From Citricoccus sp. K5 (GTDB lineage Bacteria > Actinomycetota > Actinomycetes > Actinomycetales > Micrococcaceae), in the NCBI RefSeq assembly GCF_902506195.1, contig NZ_LR732817.1:885147-949146 (forward strand): a stretch of 64,000 nt of DNA, given 5' to 3'. Shown here in pieces: positions 55,748 to 64,000 of this stretch. Below the pieces are notes generated by a model. It saw only the letters and a list, made by a program, of their open reading frames with translations, ran no database searches and was not told the origin of the DNA. The number at the start of each line of letters is the position of its first letter. Positions within the stretch are counted from its first letter, which is position 1. The position numbers and the translations under genes were made by a program.

Positions 55748-57619
55748 ATGAGCAACGGACCTCGCATCACCCCGTCGGTGATGCCATCCCATACGGCCCG
55801 TGACAGGCGGGACAGGAACGAGTCGCCGGCCGACAGTCTGGTCCCCGGCCTCAACCGGGTCGTCGAGCCGGTGCAGATGACCGGATCACAGGCGATCGTG
55901 CGGGCGCTGGAGGAACTGGGCGTGACGGACGTCTTCGGGCTTCCGGGCGGAGCCATCCTGCCGACCTATGACCCGTTGATGGACTCCACCACCATCCGCC
56001 ATATCCTGGTGCGCCATGAGCAGGGCGCGGGCCACGCCGCACAGGGCTACTACCTGGCGTCGGGTCGGCCCGGCGTGGCGATCGCCACCTCGGGTCCCGG
56101 TGCCACCAACCTCGTGACGGCCATCGCGGATGCCCACATGGACTCCCAGGCCTGCGTGTTCATCACGGGCCAGGTCGCCTCGACGGCTATCGGCTCCGAT
56201 GCGTTCCAGGAGGCGGACATCGTCGGCATCACCATGCCGATCACCAAGCACTCCCGGCTGATCACGAAGGCCGCCGACATCCCCCAGGCCATGGCCGAGG
56301 CCTTCCACATCGCCACCACCGGCCGCCCCGGTCCTGTCCTCGTGGACGTGGCCAAGGACGCCCAGCAGGCGATGATGGAGTTCTCCTGGCCCCCGAAGAT
56401 CGACCTGCCGGGCTACCGGCCGGTGGTCCGTGGCCACTCCAAGCAGGTGCGGGAGGCTGCCCGGCTCATCCAGCGGGCCGAGCGTCCGGTCCTGTACGTG
56501 GGCGGCGGCGTCTCCCGCGGCCATGCCAGCGTCGAGCTGGCCGAGCTGGCCGAACTGACCGGCGCGCCCGTGGTCACCACCCTGACGGCGCGTGGCGTCT
56601 TCCCGGACTCCCATGAGCAGCACCTGGGCATGCCGGGCATGCACGGCTCCGTGGCCGCCGTCTCCGCCCTGCAGATGTCCGACCTGCTGATCACGCTCGG
56701 GGCCCGCTTCGACGACCGCGTCACGGGCCAGCTGGACTCCTTCGCGCCGAAGGCCAAGATCATCCACGCTGACATCGACCCGGCAGAGATCTCCAAGAAC
56801 CGGACTGCGGACGTGCCGATCGTGGGCTCGGTCAAGGAGATCATCCCCGAGCTCGCCGATGCCGTGCGGGACACGCATGCCGAGGCCGGGAAGCCGGACC
56901 TGGCCGAGTGGTGGACCGTGCTGAATCGGCTCCGCGAGACCTACCCGATGGGCTACACGCCCACCGAGGATGGCCTGATGAGTCCGCAGAAGGTCATCGA
57001 GCGCCTCTCCGAGCACTCCGGGTCCGAGGCCGTGTACGTGGCCGGGGTGGGCCAGCACCAGATGTGGGCCAGCCAGTTCGTGAAGTACGAGCGACCCCAC
57101 CAGTGGCTGAACTCCGCCGGGCTCGGGACCATGGGCTTCGCGGTCCCCGCCGCCATGGGCGCCCAGGTCGGCAATCCGGACCGAGTGGTCTGGGCCATCG
57201 ACGGGGACGGATGCTTCCAGATGACCAACCAGGAGCTGGCCACCTGCCTGATCAACAAGATCCCGATCAAGGTGGCCATCATCAACAACTCCTCGTTGGG
57301 CATGGTCCGCCAGTGGCAGACCCTGTTCTACGAGTCCCGCTACTCGAACACGGACCTGAACACCGGGCACGACACCATCCGGGTGCCCGACTTCGTGAAG
57401 CTCGCGGAGGCCTACGGATGCGTCGGCCTGCGGTGCGAGAGCGAGGAGGACCTGGACGCCACGATCGAACAGGCCCTGGCGATCAACGACCGCCCCGTGG
57501 TCGTCGACTTCGTGGTCTCCCGTGACTCCATGGTGTGGCCGATGGTTCCGGCCGGTGTGGGCAACAGCGAGATCCAGGTCGCCAAGGACATGACCCCTGA
57601 CTGGGACGAGGAGGACTGA
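55748..57619 (+). CDS. ilvB: Acetolactate synthase large subunit
   Basis: ThDP- and FAD-dependent enzyme, 623 residues, making acetolactate and acetohydroxybutyrate. Motifs: [28 protein letters not shown] (catalytic Glu), [16 protein letters not shown], and the ThDP-binding [15 protein letters not shown] to [21 protein letters not shown] lies 8 nt before ATG 55748. First structural gene of ilvBNC. Confidence 0.97.
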   Translation: MSNGPRITPSVMPSHTARDRRDRNESPADSLVPGLNRVVEPVQMTGSQAIVRALEELGVTDVFGLPGGAILPTYDPLMDSTTIRHILVRHEQGAGHAAQGYYLASGRPGVAIATSGPGATNLVTAIADAHMDSQACVFITGQVASTAIGSDAFQEADIVGITMPITKHSRLITKAADIPQAMAEAFHIATTGRPGPVLVDVAKDAQQAMMEFSWPPKIDLPGYRPVVRGHSKQVREAARLIQRAERPVLYVGGGVSRGHASVELAELAELTGAPVVTTLTARGVFPDSHEQHLGMPGMHGSVAAVSALQMSDLLITLGARFDDRVTGQLDSFAPKAKIIHADIDPAEISKNRTADVPIVGSVKEIIPELADAVRDTHAEAGKPDLAEWWTVLNRLRETYPMGYTPTEDGLMSPQKVIERLSEHSGSEAVYVAGVGQHQMWASQFVKYERPHQWLNSAGLGTMGFAVPAAMGAQVGNPDRVVWAIDGDGCFQMTNQELATCLINKIPIKVAIINNSSLGMVRQWQTLFYESRYSNTDLNTGHDTIRVPDFVKLAEAYGCVGLRCESEEDLDATIEQALAINDRPVVVDFVVSRDSMVWPMVPAGVGNSEIQVAKDMTPDWDEED

Positions 57620-57621
57620 CC

Positions 57622-59222
<1,601 letters not shown>

Positions 59223-59245
59223 TCGAGCGGACACCATTGATCGCT

Positions 59246-59300
59246 TTCAGTCGACTTCGCGTGGGTCACCGAGCCCAGAACCCACGCGAAGTCGACTGAA
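59246..59300 (+). terminator. 21-bp perfect inverted repeat after ilvC
   Basis: The arms 59246-59266 and 59280-59300 are perfectly complementary (the left arm begins TTCAGTCGAC and ends GCGTGGGT), with a 13-nt loop. No T-run follows. It lies 24 nt after the ilvC stop and could end the operon or belong to a dispersed palindromic repeat. Confidence 0.7.
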
Positions 59301-59392
59301 GGCGTTGGCGAGGGGCCGTCGTCGTCCCTCAGGCCGGTCACCGGTCCGCTCTGCGGTCCGCCGCCGACCGTCCCTGCCTACCCCTAGAATCA

Positions 59393-59398
59393 ATACGG
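59393..59398 (+). promoter_or_regulatory. -10 box of serA
   Basis: TAGAAT, giving a predicted leader of about 45 nt that can fold by pairing GCCGACC with GGTCGGC. No convincing -35 is visible. Confidence 0.4.
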
Positions 59399-59451
59399 CC
59401 GACCCGAGCCAGCGCGGTCGGCATCCCTGACTACCCGAAGGTGATTGACCC

Positions 59452-61050
59452 GTGTCTGAGACCAAGCCCGTTGTCCTCATTGCTGAAGAACTCTCCCCGG
59501 CCACGGTGGACGCGCTCGGTCCGGACTTCGAGATCAGGACCACGGACGGTTCGGACCGGGCTCAGCTGCTGGCGGCCCTGCCGGAGGCCAGCGCGGTGCT
59601 GGTCCGCTCGGCCACGAAGATGGACGCCGAGGCCATCGCGGCCGCGCCGAACCTGAAGGTCATCGCCCGGGCCGGCGTCGGGCTGGACAACGTGGACACG
59701 AAGTCTGCCACCCAGGCCGGCGTCATGGTCGTCAACGCCCCGACCTCCAACATCCTCTCGGCCGCGGAACTGACCTGCGGCCACATCCTCGGGGTGGCCC
59801 GCAACATCGCCCCGGCCAACCGTGCGCTCAAGGGCGGGGAGTGGAAGCGCTCCAAGTACTCGGGAGTCGAGCTCTACGAGAAGAAGCTCGGCATCATCGG
59901 CCTGGGCCGCATCGGATCGCTCGTGGCCGAGCGCATGCGCTCCTTCGGCATGGAGATCCTGGCCTACGACCCGTACGTCACCTCCGCCCGCGCCCAGCAG
60001 ATCGGTGCCCGCCTGCTGTCCCTCGACGAGCTGCTGGCCGAGTCTGACTTCATCACCATCCACATGCCGCGAACCCCGGAGACCCTCGGCATGATCTCGG
60101 ACGAGCAGTTCCGGATCATGAAGGACACCGCCTTCGTGGTGAACGTCGCCCGTGGCGGCCTGATCGACGAGGACGCCCTGCACCGCGCCCTCGAGGCCGA
60201 CATCATCGGGGGCGCGGCCATCGACGTCTTCTCCTCCGAACCCGCCGTGGATCTGCCGTTCTTCGCCCATGACAACGCCGTGGTCACCCCGCACCTGGGC
60301 GCCTCCACCGAGGAGGCCCAGGAGAAGGCCGGCGTGTCCGTGGCCAAGTCCGTGCGCCTGGCGCTGGCCGGCGAGCTCGTCCCGGACGCCGTCAACGTGG
60401 CCGGCGGCGTCATCCACGAGGACGTCCGTCCCGGCATCCCGCTGGCCGAGAAGCTCGGCCGCATCCTCACGGCCCTGTCCACGGGGGACTCGCTCACCGT
60501 GGTGGAACTCGAGGTCGCCGGTGAGATCGCGGACAAGGACGTGAAGTCCCTGCAGCTGGCCGCCCTCAAGGGCGTGTTCACGGATGTGGTCTCGGACCAG
60601 GTCTCCTACGTCAACGCCCCGGTCCTGGCCGAGCAGCGCGGCGTCGAGTCCCGGCTGACCACCACCGCCGAGTCCCCGGCCTACCGGAACACCGTCACCG
60701 TCAAGGGCGCCACCTCCAACGGCACCCAGCTCTCCGTGGCCGGCACCCTGACGGGGCCGAAGCAGGTGCAGAAGGTCGTCGGCATCGACGGCTACGAGCT
60801 CGAGGTTCCCATGGCCGAGCACCTGCTCGTGTTCCGCTACACCGATCGTCCGGGCGTCATCGGCACCATCGGCCAGGTCCTGGGCGACGCCGGCGTGAAC
60901 ATCGCCGGGATGGACGTGTCCCGCCAGGAGGAGGGCGGGGAGGCCCTGGCCCTGCTGACCCTGGACGCCACGCTGCCGGCCGGCGTCGCGGAGGAGCTCG
61001 GCAACGCCATCGGCGCCTCGAAGGTGGCCGGCATCGACCTGGCGGACTGA
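59452..61050 (+). CDS. serA: D-3-phosphoglycerate dehydrogenase
   Basis: First enzyme of serine synthesis, 532 residues, the long type 1 form with an intervening ASB domain and a C-terminal ACT domain (about 455-532, LLVFRYTDRPGVIGTIGQVLGDAGVNIAGMDVSR). NAD binding is by GLGRIGSLVAERM (about 149-161), and the catalytic Arg/Glu/His lie in NVARGGLIDEDAL, EPAVDLP and TPHLGAST. GTG 59452 has GAAGGTGAT upstream. The ACT domain implies serine feedback. Confidence 0.96.
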   Translation: MSETKPVVLIAEELSPATVDALGPDFEIRTTDGSDRAQLLAALPEASAVLVRSATKMDAEAIAAAPNLKVIARAGVGLDNVDTKSATQAGVMVVNAPTSNILSAAELTCGHILGVARNIAPANRALKGGEWKRSKYSGVELYEKKLGIIGLGRIGSLVAERMRSFGMEILAYDPYVTSARAQQIGARLLSLDELLAESDFITIHMPRTPETLGMISDEQFRIMKDTAFVVNVARGGLIDEDALHRALEADIIGGAAIDVFSSEPAVDLPFFAHDNAVVTPHLGASTEEAQEKAGVSVAKSVRLALAGELVPDAVNVAGGVIHEDVRPGIPLAEKLGRILTALSTGDSLTVVELEVAGEIADKDVKSLQLAALKGVFTDVVSDQVSYVNAPVLAEQRGVESRLTTTAESPAYRNTVTVKGATSNGTQLSVAGTLTGPKQVQKVVGIDGYELEVPMAEHLLVFRYTDRPGVIGTIGQVLGDAGVNIAGMDVSRQEEGGEALALLTLDATLPAGVAEELGNAIGASKVAGIDLAD

Positions 61051-61104
61051 CCCTCCCCGCGTGTCCCTCATCACGTTCTCATCCCCGGTTGCTTGACTTC
61101 TGCC

Positions 61105-61950
61105 ATGCAGAAGACGCAGACCCCAAAGGCACCAAAGGCACCAGAGGTGGCCGAGGACCACAGGGAGCCCGAGGCCCACGCCGACCCGCGCGGCGGAAGC
61201 ACGCGTCCGTGGTGGCAGTCCACCCTGTGGTTCCTGCTCGCCGCCGGGCTGGCGTTGGTCATCCTCTCCGCGGTGGTGCCCCTGGTCCTGGGAGCCGGCC
61301 CCGTGGACCGCACCTCCCCGGTGCGGGTGTTCTTCGACGTGGCCGGGGAGCGCAACCTGCCGACCTGGTGGAACACGGGCCTGCTGTTGATGGCCGGCGC
61401 CCTCAGCGTCGCCGTCGGACTGCTGCGCCGCCCCACGCGCCTGGACGGTCGCGGTGGGTGGGCCGCCTGGGGCGGATTGGGCGCCCTGCTGGCCCTGATG
61501 TCCCTCGACGAGTTCGCCGGCATCCACGAACGGCTGGACGGGCTGTGGCGGCGGCTCGTGGGGGACAACCCGCTGCCGGCCTTCGAGTGGCTGATGCTGG
61601 GCGTGCCGGTCGCCGGCGCCGTCGTCGTCTTCCTGTGGCTGTGCGCCCGCGTGCTGCCGGCCCCGTCCATGGCGCTGTATGTACTGGGCATCGTGGTGTT
61701 CTTCCTCGGAGCGCTCGGTGCGGAGGCCGTGGTGGTGGCGGCCGGGGTGCCGCTGGACTCATGGGCCTACGTGGCGAGCTATCACGTGGAGGAGCTGCTG
61801 GAGTTCACCGGCTCCGCCCTCCTGGTGGTGGCCCCGCTGGCAGCCGTCCGGCTGGCGTCCGGCGGGGAGGCCAACGGGCTGGAACTGACGTGGCACGCCG
61901 GCCGCCGGCGGGGCAGCGAACCGGCCCGGCCGTCGTCGGCGATGCGATAG
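61105..61950 (+). CDS. Polytopic membrane protein, function unknown
   Basis: A 281-residue protein I cannot assign. After a Pro/Lys/Glu-rich, charged 35-residue N-terminus come about six hydrophobic segments (near residues 38-62, 90-107, 118-134, 160-182, 188-212, 230-252). Conserved-looking polar residues in and beside membrane segments are SLDEFAGIHERLDG and SYHVEELLEFTGSALL, which carry His and Glu suited to metal or proton handling. ATG 61105 is preferred to the in-frame TTG at 61093. It ends 9 nt before metG, but metG has its own leaderless-type promoter. Confidence 0.75.
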   Translation: MQKTQTPKAPKAPEVAEDHREPEAHADPRGGSTRPWWQSTLWFLLAAGLALVILSAVVPLVLGAGPVDRTSPVRVFFDVAGERNLPTWWNTGLLLMAGALSVAVGLLRRPTRLDGRGGWAAWGGLGALLALMSLDEFAGIHERLDGLWRRLVGDNPLPAFEWLMLGVPVAGAVVVFLWLCARVLPAPSMALYVLGIVVFFLGALGAEAVVVAAGVPLDSWAYVASYHVEELLEFTGSALLVVAPLAAVRLASGGEANGLELTWHAGRRRGSEPARPSSAMR

Positions 61951-61953
61951 ATT
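61948..61953 (+). promoter_or_regulatory. -10 box of metG (leaderless)
   Basis: TAGATT ends 6 nt before GTG 61960 and overlaps the stop codon of the preceding gene. Confidence 0.55.
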
Positions 61954-61959
61954 CGACGG

Positions 61960-63606
61960 GTGACTTCTCCGGATGCCGAGCCCCAGAACCAGACCCCCGA
62001 GCGGGTGCCGTACTACCTGACGACCGCCATCTCCTACCCGAACGGTGAGCCCCACATCGGGCACGCCTACGAGTTCGTCGGCACGGACGTGATGGCCCGG
62101 TTCCAGCGGCTGGACGGCAAGGACGTGTACTTCCTGACCGGCACGGACGAGCACGGCCAGAAGATGCAGCAGACGGCCCAGGCCGAGGGCATCACCGCCC
62201 TGGAGCTGGCCACCCGGAACTCGGCGGCGTTCAAGGCGGTCGACGACGAGGTGCTGGACATCTCCTATGACCGGTTCATCCGCACCACGGACGCCGATCA
62301 CACCCCGGCGGTCCAGGAGATCTGGCGCCGCATGGAGGCCGCCGGAGACATCTACCTGGACCAGTACGCCGGCTGGTACTCCGTCCGGGACGAGTGCTTC
62401 TTCGGCGAGGACGAGACCGAGGTCCGCGCGGACGGGAAGCGCTATGCCACCGAGACCGGCACCGAGGTGACGTGGACGGAGGAGGAGAGTTACTTCTTCC
62501 GTCTGTCCCAGTACCAGGACCGGCTGCTCGAGCTGTACCGCACCCGGCCGGACTTCGCCGCTCCGCAGTCCCGGTTCAACGAGGTCATCCGCTTCGTCGA
62601 GTCCGGCCTGGAGGACCTGTCCATCTCCCGGACCTCCTTTGACTGGGGGATCCCGGTACCGGCACCCGCCGAGGGCTCGGGTAACCGGCCCACGCAGGAC
62701 CACGTCATGTACGTGTGGGTGGACGCCCTGACCAACTACCTCACCGGTGCCGGATTCCCGGAGGAGGACTCGGAGCAGTACCGCTTCTGGCCGGCCGATC
62801 TGCACGTGATCGGCAAGGACATCTCGCGGTTCCACTGCATCTTCTGGCCGGCCTTCCTGATGAGTGCCGGACTCGAGCTGCCCCGGCGGGTCATGATCCA
62901 CGGCTTCCTCAACAACAACGGCGAGAAGATGTCCAAGTCCCTGGGCAACGTGGTCGGCCCCGCGGAGTGGGTCGAGCACTACGGCCTGGACGCCGTGCGC
63001 TACTTCCTGCTGCGCGAGTTCCCCTTCGGGGCCGATGGCTCGTACAGCCACGAGGCCGTCGTCGGGCGCAAGAACGCGGACCTGGCCAACAACCTCGGGA
63101 ACCTCGCCCAGCGGTCCCTGTCCATGGTGGCCAAGAACCTGGACGGTGTGGTGCCACGGCCGGGGGAGTACACCGAGGCGGACCGTGCCCTGCTGGACGC
63201 GGCCGCCGGCCTGTTGGACACGGCCCGCGCGGACTACAGGGTGCAGGACTACCACCACGCCCTCGAGGTCACGTGGGGGCTGTTGGGTGATGCGAACGCC
63301 TACTTCGCAGAGCAGCAGCCCTGGGTGCTGCGCAAGACCGACCCCGCGCGGATGGCCACGGTGCTCTACGTGACCCTGGAGACCGTGCGTCGGGTGGCCC
63401 TGCTGGTGCAGCCGGTCATGCCCGGCTCCGCCGCGAAGCTGCTGGACCTCCTGGGTATCGCCCCCAGCGGCGACGCCGGCCGCACCGGTGCCTCGGGCGC
63501 CGGCCCGCGCTCCTTCGCGGCCTGGAACGAGGCCCTGGTGCCGGGCAGCTCCCTGCCCGCGCCCCAGCCGGTCTTCCCGCGGCACGAGGAGCCGGACGCC
63601 GGCTGA
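61960..63606 (+). CDS. metG: Methionyl-tRNA synthetase
   Basis: A 548-residue class I synthetase. The HIGH motif is HIGH at residues 32-35 ([12 protein letters not shown]) and KMSKS is at 323-327. The connective peptide region shows DECFFGEDE and lacks the CxxC pairs of zinc-binding MetRS, so this is the zinc-free form found in Mycobacterium. No C-terminal dimerisation domain is present; the last 45 residues are Ala/Gly/Pro-rich. GTG start, probably leaderless. Confidence 0.95.
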   Translation: MTSPDAEPQNQTPERVPYYLTTAISYPNGEPHIGHAYEFVGTDVMARFQRLDGKDVYFLTGTDEHGQKMQQTAQAEGITALELATRNSAAFKAVDDEVLDISYDRFIRTTDADHTPAVQEIWRRMEAAGDIYLDQYAGWYSVRDECFFGEDETEVRADGKRYATETGTEVTWTEEESYFFRLSQYQDRLLELYRTRPDFAAPQSRFNEVIRFVESGLEDLSISRTSFDWGIPVPAPAEGSGNRPTQDHVMYVWVDALTNYLTGAGFPEEDSEQYRFWPADLHVIGKDISRFHCIFWPAFLMSAGLELPRRVMIHGFLNNNGEKMSKSLGNVVGPAEWVEHYGLDAVRYFLLREFPFGADGSYSHEAVVGRKNADLANNLGNLAQRSLSMVAKNLDGVVPRPGEYTEADRALLDAAAGLLDTARADYRVQDYHHALEVTWGLLGDANAYFAEQQPWVLRKTDPARMATVLYVTLETVRRVALLVQPVMPGSAAKLLDLLGIAPSGDAGRTGASGAGPRSFAAWNEALVPGSSLPAPQPVFPRHEEPDAG

Positions 63607-63612
63607 GGCCAT

Positions 63613-63647
63613 GTCCACCATGTGGACTGAACGACCACATGGTGGAC
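63613..63647 (+). terminator. Inverted repeat after metG
   Basis: GTCCACCATGTGG pairs perfectly with CCACATGGTGGAC across a 9-nt loop, 6 nt after the metG stop. No T-run follows. Confidence 0.65.
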
Positions 63648-63666
63648 GCTCGGGAGGGCGTCGGCC

Positions 63667-63672
63667 TAGCCT
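63667..63672 (+). promoter_or_regulatory. -10 box of leuB (leaderless)
   Basis: TAGCCT ends 6 nt before ATG 63679. Confidence 0.55.
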
Positions 63673-63678
63673 GTCGCC

Positions 63679-64000
63679 ATGGACACCACCGCCTCCGCCA
63701 CCGTTCCGTCTGCTGCCTCCACCGGGGTGGCCACCGCCCTGGACCTCGCCGTCATCGGCGGCGACGGGATCGGCCCGGAAGTCACCGCAGAGGCCCTCAA
63801 GGTCATGCGTGCGGCCACCGCTGCCTCCGGCGACGCCGAGATCAAGGCCACCGAGTACACCCTCGGCGCCGCCCATTGGCTCGCGACGGGGGAGACGCTC
63901 ACCGACGAGGCGCTCGAGCAGTTGCGAGGCCATGACGCCATCCTGTTCGGCGCCGTCGGGGCCGCCCCGAACGACATCCGGATCCCCTCCGGGCTGATCG
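63679..64000 (+). CDS. leuB: 3-isopropylmalate dehydrogenase, 3'-truncated by window edge
   Basis: The first 107 codons of a leucine-synthesis dehydrogenase. After a Thr/Ser/Ala-rich 20-residue arm the core starts [23 protein letters not shown] and continues with [23 protein letters not shown], the family's GAVG and substrate-loop region. The rest lies outside the window. It extends the branched-chain amino acid cluster formed by ilvD and ilvBNC. Confidence 0.93.
   Translation, partial: MDTTASATVPSAASTGVATALDLAVIGGDGIGPEVTAEALKVMRAATAASGDAEIKATEYTLGAAHWLATGETLTDEALEQLRGHDAILFGAVGAAPNDIRIPSGLI

Overview
The window is high-GC, gene-dense bacterial DNA from an actinobacterium, most probably of the family Micrococcaceae. 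The evidence is the order sua5/tsaC-wecA-atp operon-DUF2550-nucS, the NucS-type mismatch endonuclease, the clpS-DUF2017-murI-(Rv1339-like)-rph-rdgB block, and the DUF3039, DUF2550 and DUF222-HNH families. It looks chromosomal. I see no rRNA, CRISPR array, insertion sequence or phage module. The two RNA genes are tRNA-Leu(UAG) and tRNA-Lys(CUU). The genus cannot be fixed by reading alone.

Layout. 1-10 kb: the truncated end of a threonylcarbamoyl-AMP synthase, a WecA-type sugar-phosphate transferase, an AtpI-like membrane protein, the full F1Fo ATP synthase operon (atpBEFHAGDC) and a DUF2550 protein. 10-19.4 kb: nucS-nagA, a small zinc-ribbon-like protein, an AI-2E family permease, a three-helix membrane protein with a His-rich linker, a YbbN-like thioredoxin/TPR protein and an ABC transporter pair. 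19.4-30 kb: DUF3039, a DEAD/DEAH helicase, NAD salvage (pncB-pncA), clpS-DUF2017, murI, an Rv1339-like metallo-beta-lactamase-fold enzyme, rph, rdgB and an exonuclease-BRCT protein.

30-41 kb is the accessory part. A DUF222-HNH endonuclease lies next to an island of LysR regulator, Glu/Leu/Phe/Val dehydrogenase, two adjacent Asp/Glu-racemase/maleate-isomerase family genes, an amidase, a DUF3830 protein, a class III aminotransferase and a succinate-semialdehyde-type dehydrogenase. Together these look like an uncharacterised route from an amide or amine to C4-dicarboxylates.

41-52.6 kb: ADP-ribosylglycohydrolase, sbcDC, malate:quinone oxidoreductase, an oligopeptide-type binding lipoprotein, tRNA-Leu, Bcp and an M23 peptidase. 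52.8-64 kb: tRNA-Lys, then branched-chain amino acid synthesis (ilvD, an attenuator with a leader peptide, ilvBNC), serA, a membrane protein, metG and the start of leuB.

Two regulatory themes stand out. Fifteen genes have a TANNNT -10 box ending 6-7 nt before the start codon and mostly no ribosome binding site, which predicts leaderless mRNAs. The ilvBNC operon carries a clear translational attenuator encoding the 14-residue peptide [14 protein letters not shown].
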